Source of the DNA: Bradyrhizobium lablabi
GTDB lineage: Bacteria; Pseudomonadota; Alphaproteobacteria; Rhizobiales; Xanthobacteraceae
Direction: 5' to 3'
NCBI RefSeq assembly: GCF_018129385.1
Contig: NZ_JAFCLN010000009.1
Coordinates: forward strand, 62,001 to 126,000
DNA: 64,000 nt
In this document: positions 17,666-26,354 of the stretch, piece after piece
Position numbering within the stretch: position 1 is the stretch's first letter
Layout of the letters: the number at the start of each line of letters is the position of its first letter
Notes under the pieces: generated by a model
Database searches by the model: none
What the model was told of the DNA's origin: nothing
What the model saw: the letters and a program-made list of their open reading frames with translations, nothing else
Position numbers and translations under genes: made by a program

Positions 17666-17787
17666 GATGTTCAGCTCCGGATGGGTATCGGGTTACAATT
17701 GTTCTGCCTGCGTTCCCGGCAAAGGACAAGCGCCGATTGGGTCGCCCGGGCTGACGTTTTGGCATGCGCCAGCGCGTATCGAGCATG

Positions 17788-18420
17788 CTAGCGCAGCGCC
17801 ATTCCCGTCGCCGCCTCCAGCTCCTCCAGCGCCTGCGATGCGCTCAGCACCTTGATCGTCGTCATGCCCATGCCACGCGCCGGCTTCAGGTTGACGCCGA
17901 GATCGTCAAGATAGACGCAGTTTTTCGGATCGACCTTTAGCGTCTCGACCATCATCTGGTAGATGCGCAGATCGGGTTTCCGCAAGCCGATCTTGGCGGA
18001 CTCGATGACGTGGTCGAACAGCACCATCACTTCGGCGATGTAGAGCGAGCGGCCGGTGGCACTGCCGATGGCGTTGGCCGGCAGGTTGTTGGTGATGCAG
18101 CCGGTCTTGTGCTTCTGCTTGATGCGCTTGAGCGCTTCGACCATTTCCGGCCGGATGTCGCCGGACAAGAGCGGCAGCACGTCCTTGCCGCGGACTTCGG
18201 CGCCGAGCGCCCGCGACTCGTCGGCGAACAACTGGTCGAACGCCTCGATATCGACCTCGGCGCGCTCGAATTTTGCCCAGGCATTTTCCAGATGATTGGC
18301 GGCGTTGGTGCGGCGGATGATGTCGGCGGGCAGACCGCGCTCGCGCTCGAACCGCGCGAACGCCTCGAACGGCGAAGAGGTCAGTACCCCGCCAAAATCC
18401 CAGATCACCGCTTCGATCAT
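17788..18420 (-). CDS. HAD family hydrolase (subfamily IA)
   Basis: A 210-residue haloacid-dehalogenase-fold hydrolase starting at the ATG complementary to 18418-18420, with AGGGTGGA just upstream; the frame stays open further upstream but that part does not look coding. Motif I is IWDFGGVLTSSPFEAF, with the nucleophile D9. Motif II is in CITNNLP, motif III is KIGLRKPD, and motif IV is CVYLDDLGVNLKPA. It resembles the epoxide-hydrolase N-terminal/ACAD10-like HAD group, which acts on phosphate esters or haloacids. The substrate is unknown. It diverges from the serine protease at 18532. Confidence 0.85.
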   Translation of the reverse strand: MIEAVIWDFGGVLTSSPFEAFARFERERGLPADIIRRTNAANHLENAWAKFERAEVDIEAFDQLFADESRALGAEVRGKDVLPLLSGDIRPEMVEALKRIKQKHKTGCITNNLPANAIGSATGRSLYIAEVMVLFDHVIESAKIGLRKPDLRIYQMMVETLKVDPKNCVYLDDLGVNLKPARGMGMTTIKVLSASQALEELEAATGMALR

Positions 18421-18531
18421 TCCACCCTGCCGGTTCGAAAAATTCGTTGGCGTGCGGCTAACACGGAAATCCCGTGCAAGCCAGTCTTTCGGACGCTTGG
18501 CGGCATGAGCGCGACCGGCTATTTCTGCCGC

Positions 18532-19290
18532 ATGAAATACGCAAAGCCATTTGTTGTTGCCGCTGCACTGCTGTCCGCCGCACCGGCGCACGCCATCGTC
18601 GGCGGCGGCGCGCCGTCCACCGAGGGCGTCGCGCGTTCCGTCGTCACCATCATCGGATCGCGCGGCAATTTCTGCACCGGCGCATTGATCGCGCCAAGGA
18701 TCGTGCTGACGGCGGCGCATTGCGTGCAGCCGGGTGCGGAATACCGGCTCGTGGACAGCAGCTCGGGCCAGCCTGTCTTGCAGACGCTGCGCAGCGTCGC
18801 CATCCATCCCGCCTTCAAGATGGATGCGATGCTCGCGCACCGCGCCACCGCCGACGTCGCGCTGTTGCAGCTCGATGCGCCGGCGAAGGCAAAAATCCCG
18901 GCCGCGCTTGGCATGCCAAATATCCCGATTGCGGTTGGCGGCCGCTTCACCATCGCCGGCATCGGCGTCACCTTGCGCGGCGACGGCAAGAGCGGCGGCA
19001 CCATCCGCGTCGCCGGCCTGGTCGCCACGGGCAGGCCGGGCACGCTGCAAATCCGTCTTGTCGATCCCGTCGGACAGGGCACGCGCGATGGACTCGGCGC
19101 CTGCACCGGCGATTCCGGCGCGCCTGTGTTTGAGGACAAGCCGAACGGCCCCGTCATCGTCGGTGTCGTGAGCTGGTCCACCGGGCCGAACGGCAGCGCG
19201 GGCTGCGGCGGCATGACCGGCGTGACGCCGCTGACGCTCTATCGCGACTGGATAGCGCAGACGGCGCGGCAATGGGGTGCTGCCCTCTAG
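18532..19290 (+). CDS. Exported trypsin-like serine protease (S1)
   Basis: A 252-residue chymotrypsin-fold protease. The signal peptide MKYAKPFVVAAALLSAAP ends at AHA-IVGG near residue 21, so the mature enzyme begins with the IVGG of activated trypsins. The triad is H63 (LTAAHC), D108 (ADVALLQL) and S195 (CTGDSGAPVF). Cysteines at the His and Ser sites suggest disulfides and periplasmic or extracellular function. An upstream ATG at 18505 is in frame but would spoil the signal peptide. The gene stands alone between the HAD hydrolase (divergent) and the flavin monooxygenase. Confidence 0.87.
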   Translation: MKYAKPFVVAAALLSAAPAHAIVGGGAPSTEGVARSVVTIIGSRGNFCTGALIAPRIVLTAAHCVQPGAEYRLVDSSSGQPVLQTLRSVAIHPAFKMDAMLAHRATADVALLQLDAPAKAKIPAALGMPNIPIAVGGRFTIAGIGVTLRGDGKSGGTIRVAGLVATGRPGTLQIRLVDPVGQGTRDGLGACTGDSGAPVFEDKPNGPVIVGVVSWSTGPNGSAGCGGMTGVTPLTLYRDWIAQTARQWGAAL

Positions 19291-19312
19291 GTTTGGCGCA
19301 GCGCCATGCGTC

Positions 19313-19354
19313 CTGTGTGATCCGTGATTGATCTTGTGTGATCTGTGATTGATC
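19313..19354. repeat. 21-bp tandem duplication upstream of the flavin monooxygenase
   Basis: Two adjacent copies, 19313-19333 and 19334-19354, match at 19 of 21 positions around the core GTGTGATCyGTGATTGATC. The 21-bp period equals two DNA helix turns, as expected for paired protein-binding sites. They lie 52 bp before the chosen ATG at 19406. Confidence 0.6.
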
Positions 19355-19405
19355 GCTACAAAATTTGCGAGCAAGGCTTCACCGTTCAAACAAAGATTGA
19401 AACGC

Positions 19406-20905
19406 ATGAACGTCACCGCGCCTTCCCGCACGATTTCCGCCGCGCAGAAAGTCGAGCATTTCGACGTGCTGATCGTCGGCGCCGGCATCTCCGGCGTCGG
19501 CAGCGCCTATCATCTGACGAAGCAGATGCCGGGAACCAGCTTCGTGGTGCTGGAAGAGCAGGAGACCTTTGGCGGCACCTGGTGGACGCACAAATATCCG
19601 GGCATCCGCTCCGACAGCGACCTGCACACCTTCGGCTACAGCTTCAAGCCGTGGAAGGGCCCGCCGATCGCGACCGCCGCGGAAATCCTCGCCTATATGG
19701 GCGAAGTGATCGAGGAGAACGAACTCGCTGGGCATATCCGCTACAACCACCATATCAACTCGGCGAGCTGGTCGAGCGAGACCAATCTCTGGACCGTCGA
19801 CGTCGTCAACAAGGTCACCGGCGACGCGCTGCAGTTCACCGCAAACTTCCTCTGGATGTGTCAGGGTTATTATCGCCATTCCGAAGGCTACACGCCCGAA
19901 TGGCCCGGCATGGACAAATTCAAGGGCCAGATCGTCCATCCACAGACCTGGCCGGAAGATCTCGTCACCGAGGGCAAGAGGATCGTCGTGATCGGCTCCG
20001 GCGCCACCGCCGCGACGCTGATTCCGAACCTGAAATGCGAGCATGTCACCATGCTCCAGCGTTCGCCGACCTATTTCCGCACCGGCCGCAACGCGATCGA
20101 GCTCGCTGAAGAGCTGCGCCGGTTGCAGGTCAAGGAGGAATGGATCCACGAGATCGTGCGCCGGAAGATTTTGTTCGAGCAGGACTGGTTCACCAAGCGC
20201 TCCTTCAGCGAGCCGGACGCGGTGAAGAAGGAACTGCTCGGCGCCGTTCGCGCGGTGCTGCCGGAAGGTTATGACGTCGACAAGCACTTTACGCCGAGCT
20301 ATCGGCCGTGGCGCCAGCGCATTGCCTTCGTGCCGGACGCCGACCTGTTCCAGGCGATCAAGGACGGCAAGGCTTCCGTCGTCACCGACCATATCGACCG
20401 CTTCACCGAGAAGGGCATCCTGCTCAAGTCGGGGCAGGAGCTCGAGGCCGACATCATCGTGACCGCCACCGGCTTCAACCTCTGTATCCTCGGCGACATC
20501 GCCTTCGAGATCGACGGCAAGCCGCTCGATTTTTCCGACACCGTCACCTATCGCGGCATGATGTTCACCGGCGTTCCCAACATGGCCTGGGTGTTCGGCT
20601 ATTTCCGCGCGAGCTGGACCCTGCGCACCGATCTCGTCGCCGATTTCGTCTGCCGCATGCTGGCGCATATGAAGGACAAGGGCGTCAGGCGCGTGGTGCC
20701 GACACTGCGCGTGCAGGACGACAACATGCCAAAACTGCCGTGGATCGATGAAGAGAATTTCAATCCCGGCTACATGCTACGCCACATGCATCTGTTGCCG
20801 AAGCGTGGTGACAAGGCGGAGTGGTCGCATACGCAGGATTACTGGGCCGAGAAGGACGAGATTCCGGCGATTGATCTCGATGACAGTGCGTTCGCGTACG
20901 GCTGA
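19406..20905 (+). CDS. Flavin-containing / Baeyer-Villiger-type monooxygenase
   Basis: A 499-residue FAD- and NADPH-dependent monooxygenase. The first Rossmann motif is LIVGAGISGVGSAYHL, and the second, for NADPH, is RIVVIGSGATAATLIP. Between them FKGQIVHPQTWP fits the Baeyer-Villiger/FMO fingerprint FxGxxxHxxxW[PD]. These enzymes oxygenate ketones or soft nucleophiles; the substrate is unknown. The ATG at 19406 is preferred; an upstream in-frame TTG at 19349 would fall inside the tandem repeat. The gene is convergent with an acyl-CoA ligase, and a palindromic repeat lies between them. Confidence 0.85.
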   Translation: MNVTAPSRTISAAQKVEHFDVLIVGAGISGVGSAYHLTKQMPGTSFVVLEEQETFGGTWWTHKYPGIRSDSDLHTFGYSFKPWKGPPIATAAEILAYMGEVIEENELAGHIRYNHHINSASWSSETNLWTVDVVNKVTGDALQFTANFLWMCQGYYRHSEGYTPEWPGMDKFKGQIVHPQTWPEDLVTEGKRIVVIGSGATAATLIPNLKCEHVTMLQRSPTYFRTGRNAIELAEELRRLQVKEEWIHEIVRRKILFEQDWFTKRSFSEPDAVKKELLGAVRAVLPEGYDVDKHFTPSYRPWRQRIAFVPDADLFQAIKDGKASVVTDHIDRFTEKGILLKSGQELEADIIVTATGFNLCILGDIAFEIDGKPLDFSDTVTYRGMMFTGVPNMAWVFGYFRASWTLRTDLVADFVCRMLAHMKDKGVRRVVPTLRVQDDNMPKLPWIDEENFNPGYMLRHMHLLPKRGDKAEWSHTQDYWAEKDEIPAIDLDDSAFAYG

Positions 20906-20950
20906 GGCGGCGCTACGATCGCGGTGCCAATGAAGTGCGCGCTCTATCCC

Positions 20951-21036
20951 CGTCATTGCGAGCGGAGCGAAGCAATCCATAGTGCGGCAAAGGGATAGAT
21001 GGATTGCTTCGTCGCTTCGCTTCGCTCGCAATGACG
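20951..21036. repeat. Palindromic repeat family A, copy 1
   Basis: CGTCATTGCGAGCGGAGCGA opens the element and its inverted copy ends CGCTCGCAATGACG. The ends can form a long hairpin. It lies between two convergent genes and may act as a bidirectional terminator. A second copy is at 30236-30363. Confidence 0.85.
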
Positions 21037-21052
21037 TGGAGAGAGCGGTGGC

Positions 21053-22603
21053 TCACGACGCCGCCGCGCTCGCGTCCGTCGGCTTCGACACGTTGAACTG
21101 CTTCCGCAACGTCGGCTTGTGGATCTTGCCCGTCGCGTTACGCGGCAGGGCATCGACGAACTCGATCAGCCGCGGGCATTTGAACTTTGCGAGATTGGCG
21201 GCGCAGTGCGCGTGAATCTCTGACGGCGTCAGCGTTTGGCCCGGCTTGACCGCGACGATCGCCATGCCGACCTCGCCCCATTGCTCATTGGGCACGCCGA
21301 TGATGGCGGCCTCCGCAACGGCGGTGAGCTGATGCAGTACGCTCTCGACCTCGGCGGGATAGACGTTCTCGCCGCCGGAAATGTACATGTCCTTCCAGCG
21401 GTCGACGATGTAGTAAAAGCCGTCTTCATCGATCCGCGAGGCATCGCCGGTGTGCAGCCAGCCGTCGGTGAAGGATGACTGGTTGGCGTCCGGCCGGTTC
21501 CAGTAGCCGGGCGTGACGTTCGGCCCCTTGACCCAGAGCTCGCCGAGTTCGCCGACCGCGGCATCCGTGCCGTCGGGCCGCACGATCCGCACTTCCGTAT
21601 GCAGCACCGGCTTGCCGGAGGAGCCAGCCTTGCGTCCCGCATCTTCCTTGTCGAGCACCATCACCGACGGCGATGTCTCGGTCATGCCGTAACCCTGTTG
21701 CAGGGCGACGCCACGCGCTTCCCACACTCTCAATAGCGGCACCGGCATCGGCGCGCCGCCGACGCCGCCGATCACGAGGCGGCTGAAGTCGGATGTCGCG
21801 AAGGCAGGATGCTGCGCCATGAACTGGTAGATCGAGGGCACGCCGAAGAACACGTTGATGCCCTGCGCAGGATCGCTGATCAATTGAAGTGCGAGAGCGG
21901 GATCGAAGGCGCGCATGATGTAGACGGTGCCGCCGGCATGCAGCACGGGGTTGGTGTAGCAATTCAGCCCGCCGGTGTGGAACAGCGGCAGCACGGTGAG
22001 CAGCACCGAGCTTGGTGAGATATAAGCGGGTCCGCCGAGATTGACGCAGTTCCAGAACGTCATGCCGTGGGTGATGATCGCGCCCTTGGGCAGGCCCGTG
22101 GTGCCCGAGGTGTACATGATGGTCGAGATGTCATCGAGGCTGACGTCCTCGAATTGTTCCAACGGCCTTGCATCTGCAATCGCCGCCTCATAGGAGCCGC
22201 CGGCCCCGAACAGCAGCGAGGCGGAGACGTTGCAGAGTCTTGCCACCGTCAGCGCGGTCTCGGCGAGATCGCTGTCATGGATCATCACTTTCGGCGATGC
22301 GTCGCCGACGATGAACTGCAACTCGGGAACGGTCAGCCGGTTGTTCAGCGGCAGGAAGACGGCGCCCAGCCGGAAGCAGGCGAATTGTACCTCCAGCGTA
22401 TCTGTCGTGTTCAGCGCCAGCACCGCGACCCGGTCGCCGCGCGCGATCCTGAACCGGTCGCGCAGATGCGTGGCGAGCCGCGAGACACGGGCGTCGAGCT
22501 GCGCATAGGAGAAGCGGCGTCCGCTTGCCAGATCGATCAATGCGATCTTGTCCGGCGTGCGGCGGCTGAAATGGGCGATCCAGTCGTAGTAGCGGACGGA
22601 CAA
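21053..22603 (-). CDS. Acyl-CoA synthetase (AMP-binding, fatty-acid-CoA ligase family)
   Basis: A 516-residue adenylate-forming ligase. The P-loop is IMYTSGTTGLPKGAI; GYGMTETSP is the substrate/AMP motif, YWNRPDA and WLHTGDASR follow, and the catalytic lysine motif is RNATGKIHK near the C-terminus. The start is taken as TTG (complement of 22601-22603), because AGGAGG sits five bases upstream; an ATG 17 codons further upstream lacks such a site. It activates a carboxylic acid with ATP and CoA. It stands alone, with the repeat-filled gap upstream. Chain-length preference cannot be told. Confidence 0.88.
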   Translation of the reverse strand: MSVRYYDWIAHFSRRTPDKIALIDLASGRRFSYAQLDARVSRLATHLRDRFRIARGDRVAVLALNTTDTLEVQFACFRLGAVFLPLNNRLTVPELQFIVGDASPKVMIHDSDLAETALTVARLCNVSASLLFGAGGSYEAAIADARPLEQFEDVSLDDISTIMYTSGTTGLPKGAIITHGMTFWNCVNLGGPAYISPSSVLLTVLPLFHTGGLNCYTNPVLHAGGTVYIMRAFDPALALQLISDPAQGINVFFGVPSIYQFMAQHPAFATSDFSRLVIGGVGGAPMPVPLLRVWEARGVALQQGYGMTETSPSVMVLDKEDAGRKAGSSGKPVLHTEVRIVRPDGTDAAVGELGELWVKGPNVTPGYWNRPDANQSSFTDGWLHTGDASRIDEDGFYYIVDRWKDMYISGGENVYPAEVESVLHQLTAVAEAAIIGVPNEQWGEVGMAIVAVKPGQTLTPSEIHAHCAANLAKFKCPRLIEFVDALPRNATGKIHKPTLRKQFNVSKPTDASAAAS

Positions 22604-22754
22604 GGTTGCCTCCTGATGTCTCGCGGTTCTTGCGCCGCCTGGTATCGGCTTCACTTTACGCTATGTCGAATGAGGCGGTCGAATCGCGATATCGTCTTGC
22701 GTTGAGTGGTTGTGAACCTGGCTCGGCGACTCTGCGGCGTCAGGTCTCTCTCCA

Positions 22755-22893
22755 CCGTCATCCCCGCCAACGGGTCGGCCGAATGGCCGCCCGATGACAG
22801 GCTCCGGCGGGGATCCAGTACGCCGCGGCTTGTCGGTCCTATCACTGCGGCCTCTGGAATACTGGATCATCCGCCTTCGCGGATGATGACGGG
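22755..22893. repeat. Palindromic repeat family F (CCGTCATCCCCGCC...)
   Basis: The element opens CCGTCATCCCCGCC and later has GGCGGGGATCCAGTA. The inverted end reads TACTGGATCATCCGCCTTCG through GATGATGACGGG. It is interrupted by about 40 bp of unrelated sequence near 22770-22805. Confidence 0.7.
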
Positions 22894-22904
22894 TGAGTAT
22901 GTGG

Positions 22905-23370
22905 CAGCGTTCTCGCGACGCATCGAGCGTCCGAGTTTTCCAAAATTCGTTGTCCCTCTTCGAAGAGAGGGCGCAGGGAATGCCGGGTGCACGCTGCACC
23001 CGAGGTCTCGTGCGCCTGATGCGCAAGCAAAAAAAGGCGCACACGAGCATACAGGTGAGCGGAGGCATTCCGACATCCCCTGCGCAATGGCTTTACGGCT
23101 TACTTCGTGCTCATCCCGGCGGAGCGGGCTTGTTGTCACCGTCACCCGCAGGACACCTCCCGCAAGCTTGACGCCAGCATCGCGGCGTCAGATCCACACG
23201 ACTTCGCCGTACGCGTCTGGCGCCATTCGTCAAAGGCGCATCCGCGTCCACCGCATCCCGTCCCGCGCTTGTGACGATCGCGAAACGCCCCTCGTACCCG
23301 GGTCGGGACGAGCCGGGTATATCGCTGATTTGGGGGTGCTGTCAAGAAAAATTCGGAAAATCGGAAGTCG
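22905..23370. repeat. Large dispersed element G carrying spurious ORFs
   Basis: The block includes GAGAGGGCGCAGGGAATGCC near 22965 and translates as RAGNAGCTLHPRSRAPDAQ..., a peptide I recall as a frequent spurious 'hypothetical protein' in Bradyrhizobium-group genomes. Boundaries are approximate, and repeat status rests on recollection since only one copy is in this window. Confidence 0.45.
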
Positions 23371-23406
23371 AAAATTGCCCGCCGGGTTGTTTTGCCGTAC
23401 GTCTCT

Positions 23407-23512
23407 CCCCTCATGGTGAGGAGGCGCGCAAGCGCCGTCTCGAACCATGCAGGCCCGAATCTCCCCCGCGGCCATCCTTCGAGACGCCGCTTTGCGGCTC
23501 CTCAGGATGAGG
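23407..23512. repeat. Palindromic repeat family C, copy 1
   Basis: Starts CCCCTCATGGTGAGGAGGCG, ends CGGCTCCTCAGGATGAGG. It shares CGGCCATCCTTCGAGACGC and the terminal arm with the copy at 27527-27633. Confidence 0.75.
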
Positions 23513-23532
23513 TCGGTGGGTGGGGCGCCATT

Positions 23533-23614
23533 CGTAGGATGGGTAGAGCGCAGCGAAACCCATCGCCAGGACCTGCGAGCATGATGGGTTTCGCTTCGCT
23601 CTACCCATCCTACG
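23533..23614. repeat. Palindromic repeat family D
   Basis: CGTAGGATGGGTAGAGCGCA at the left and its inverted form ending GCTCTACCCATCCTACG at the right, with GCGAAACCCATC / GATGGGTTTCGC as inner arms. It lies 20 bp from the 3' end of the binding-protein gene. Confidence 0.8.
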
Positions 23615-23634
23615 GGCTGCGACGGAAGCGCCCC

Positions 23635-24837
23635 TCACGATCCCCTTAGCAACTCGCTGATCACCACGAACTGGTTGTCGCGGAACTCGACCATGTAGCC
23701 GTCCTTGATCGGGCGGTAGTCGGTCGGTGAGGTGTTGAGCTTGACGCCGGGCATCAGCAGCGGCAGCGACACGTCTTTCAGGTTTGCCGCCTGCTTCATA
23801 ATGTTGTTGCGGCTCAGGTCGTTCTTGCACTGCTCCAGCACCACCACCAGCGCCTGTGCCACCATGTAGCCATAGCCGGCGGCGAAGTTCGCGGGGTCGA
23901 CATTGGGCACCCGCGCCTTCATGAAATCGCGATAGGCGATCAGGTCCGGATCCCTGGAGTCGGCCGAGTACGGCTTCAGCGAGCCGACCGACATGATGCC
24001 GGTCGCGGCGTCGAGGCCCGCCGGCACCATCACCGTCTCCTTGTTGGCGCAGCCCGAGGAGATGAAGCGCATCGGCCGCCAGCCGGTCTCATGTGCTTTC
24101 CGGATCGCCTGCGCGCAGGCGCGCGGCGTCACGCTGTAGATCAGGAAGACATCGGCCTTGGTGTTGGCGAGCGTGAGGATCTGCGAATCCACCGTGGGAT
24201 CGGCGACCTCGAAGCTCGTGGCCATCGCGATCTTCTTGTCGGCATCCGCGCCGAGCGCCTTCTTCACGCCGGCGAGATAATCCTTTCCGGCGTCGTCGTT
24301 CTGGTAAAGGATCGCAAACTTCGCGTTGGGATTTTTCGACAGCGCAAAGCGCACCTCGATGCCGGCTTCCTCGACATAATTCGGCGCCCACGGCAGCGCC
24401 ATCAGCCAGGGCTGGTTCTGCGGGTCGTTCCATTTCGAGGCCGAGCTGATCAGGAACAGGTGCGGCACCTTTGCGCCGTTGAGATATTTTGCGGTGGCCG
24501 AGCTTGGCGCGGTGCCCATGGTGCCGAACATGAAGGCGACGTTGTCGTTCTCGACCAGCCGGCGCGTCGCTTCCACCGTCTTGGGCGGCGAAAAACCGTC
24601 GTCGAGCGAGATCATGTTGAGCTTGCGCCCGTTGACGCCGCCCTTTTCGTTGACCATGTCGAAATAGCCGGAAAACGCCTTGCCGGTGACTGATAGCGCC
24701 GAGGCCGGGCCGCTATAGGGCATGATATTGCCGAACTTGATCTCGGTGTCGGTGATGCCGGGCTGCTGCGCTGCCACCGGCGCGCACAGGCTGAGGGAAA
24801 GCAGGGCAGAAAAGGCGAGCTGGCGCGATCGGATCAC
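23635..24837 (-). CDS. Branched-chain amino acid-type ABC transporter substrate-binding protein
   Basis: A 400-residue periplasmic binding protein of the Peripla_BP_6 (LivK-like) family. It starts at GTG (complement of 24835-24837) behind GGGGAGGA; the frame is open further upstream but the signal peptide (RQLAFSALLSLSLCAPVAAQ) fixes this start. The mature protein begins QQPGITDTEIKFGNIMPYSG, characteristic of the family. Ligands in this family include branched-chain amino acids, aromatic acids and amides. No permease or ATPase gene is adjacent. It diverges from the first acyl-CoA dehydrogenase (25064), so it may import a precursor for that pathway. Confidence 0.87.
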   Translation of the reverse strand: MIRSRQLAFSALLSLSLCAPVAAQQPGITDTEIKFGNIMPYSGPASALSVTGKAFSGYFDMVNEKGGVNGRKLNMISLDDGFSPPKTVEATRRLVENDNVAFMFGTMGTAPSSATAKYLNGAKVPHLFLISSASKWNDPQNQPWLMALPWAPNYVEEAGIEVRFALSKNPNAKFAILYQNDDAGKDYLAGVKKALGADADKKIAMATSFEVADPTVDSQILTLANTKADVFLIYSVTPRACAQAIRKAHETGWRPMRFISSGCANKETVMVPAGLDAATGIMSVGSLKPYSADSRDPDLIAYRDFMKARVPNVDPANFAAGYGYMVAQALVVVLEQCKNDLSRNNIMKQAANLKDVSLPLLMPGVKLNTSPTDYRPIKDGYMVEFRDNQFVVISELLRGS

Positions 24838-25063
24838 GGCGTATCCTCCCCGGCTGATTGCCGATGTATGCTGGTTCTTTTCCGGAAAGGCTAAGGGAGG
24901 CGTGCGGAACCGGTCTTGTGTTGACAGGCTGGCGCGACATTGCGGCCGCATCCGTGCGATGATGACGGAATGAAGCGGGCTTGTGCCAGCGGCTTAACGC
25001 AAGTGAGCCGCCACCAAATCAAGGCAACGTTAAATGCCTTTCTAAGCCTCTTGGGAGGATACC

Positions 25064-26218
25064 ATGCTGGAGCGCACGAAGGCGCAAAGCCCGTTCTACA
25101 CGGCGGACCACGAAGCGTTCCGCGACGTGATGCGCCGCTTCGTTGCGCGCGAGATCGAGCCCTATGCCAGCGAATGGGACGAAGCCGGCGAATTTCCGCG
25201 GTCGCTTTATGCGAAGGCTGCCGAGATCGGCCTGCTCGGCCTCGGCTTCCCTGAGGAATATGGCGGCGTTCCCGCCGACCAGTTCATGAAGATCGTGGCT
25301 TCGCAGGAGCTGGCGCGCGCCGGGGCCGGCGGCGTTTCGTCCAGCCTGATGAGCCACACCATCGGCTCGCCGCCGATTGCGCGCGCTGCCCGGCCGGAGG
25401 TGAAGGCGCGGGTGCTGCCGCAGGTGTTGTCGGGTCAGAAGATATCAGCGCTCGCGATCACCGAGCCGAGCGGCGGCTCCGATGTCGCGAACCTGCGCAC
25501 CAAGGCGCGGCGCGACGGCGATCATTATGTCGTCAGCGGCGAGAAGACCTTCATCACCTCGGGCGTGCGCGCCGATTATCTCACGGTCGCCGTGCGCACC
25601 GGCGGCGAGGGCGCCGGCGGCGTCAGCCTCTTGCTGATCGAGGGCGATACGCCCGGCCTGTCGCGCACCAAGCTGAAGAAGATGGGCTGGTGGGCCTCCG
25701 ATACCGCGACGCTGCATTTCGACGAATGCCGCGTGCCGGCCGAAAACCTGATCGGCGAGGAAGGGCAGGGCTTCAAGATCATCATGCACAATTTCAACAG
25801 CGAGCGCATGGGCATGGCGGCAAGCTGCACGGCCTATGCCCGCGTCTGCGTCGAGGAAGCCATCGCCTACGCCAAGGAGCGCAGGACCTTTGGCAAGCCG
25901 ATCTCCCAGCACCAGGTGATCCGCCACAAGATCGTGGACATGGCGCAGAAGGTCGCGGCCAGCCAGTCGATGCTGGAATTGCTGGCCTGGCGGCTCGGAC
26001 AGGGCGAAAATCCCGTGGCCGAAATCTGCATGATGAAGAACCAGGCGACGCAAACCATGGCGTTCTGCGCGTCCGAGGCCGTGCAGATTTTCGGCGGCGC
26101 TGGCTTCATGCGCGGCGTCAAGGTCGAGCGCATTTATCGGGAAGTGAAGGTCAACGCCATCGGCGGCGGCACGGAGGAGATCATGAAGGATCTGGCGTCG
26201 CGGCAGATGGGGTTGTGA
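25064..26218 (+). CDS. Acyl-CoA dehydrogenase 1
   Basis: A 384-residue FAD flavoprotein with the three acyl-CoA dehydrogenase domains. ALAITEPSGGSDVANL is the FAD/substrate signature. The likely catalytic base is E247 in FNSERMGMAAS, the helix-G position used by isovaleryl- and long-chain enzymes; the alternative IYEGT position reads AIGGGTEEI and lacks it. It forms a 2,3-enoyl-CoA and passes electrons to ETF. GGGAGG precedes the ATG. It opens the plus-strand acyl-CoA catabolic block and is followed, after a palindromic repeat, by a second dehydrogenase. Confidence 0.92.
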   Translation: MLERTKAQSPFYTADHEAFRDVMRRFVAREIEPYASEWDEAGEFPRSLYAKAAEIGLLGLGFPEEYGGVPADQFMKIVASQELARAGAGGVSSSLMSHTIGSPPIARAARPEVKARVLPQVLSGQKISALAITEPSGGSDVANLRTKARRDGDHYVVSGEKTFITSGVRADYLTVAVRTGGEGAGGVSLLLIEGDTPGLSRTKLKKMGWWASDTATLHFDECRVPAENLIGEEGQGFKIIMHNFNSERMGMAASCTAYARVCVEEAIAYAKERRTFGKPISQHQVIRHKIVDMAQKVAASQSMLELLAWRLGQGENPVAEICMMKNQATQTMAFCASEAVQIFGGAGFMRGVKVERIYREVKVNAIGGGTEEIMKDLASRQMGL

Positions 26219-26237
26219 TGAATGTCCACCACCTTGG

Positions 26238-26338
26238 CGTCATTCCGGGGCGCGCGAAGCGCGAGCCCGGAATCCATAACCACCATCGGGAGTATGGATT
26301 CCGGGCCTGCGCCCAAGAGGGCGCATCCCGGAATGACG
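26238..26338. repeat. Palindromic repeat family B, copy 1
   Basis: CGTCATTCCGGGGCGCGCGA at the left and an inverted end CATCCCGGAATGACG at the right, with inner arms GGAATCCATA / TATGGATTCC. It fills the gap between two acyl-CoA dehydrogenase genes. A related copy is at 57361-57454. Confidence 0.85.
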
Positions 26339-26354
26339 AAGGATAGATAGAAAA

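Larger units (their letters stand above)
22604..23634. other. 1.0-kb gene-free region filled with dispersed repeats
   Basis: No convincing gene lies here. Open frames of 60-237 codons occur on both strands, but they overlap one another and consist of palindromic repeat sequence. The region contains, in order, family F (22755-22893), a large element G (about 22905-23370), family C (23407-23512) and family D (23533-23614). Confidence 0.7.

Noticed and set aside
22706..23419. 237-codon ORF that could be taken for a hypothetical protein
   Set aside because: It spans two dispersed repeat elements with overlapping frames on both strands and lacks a ribosome site.
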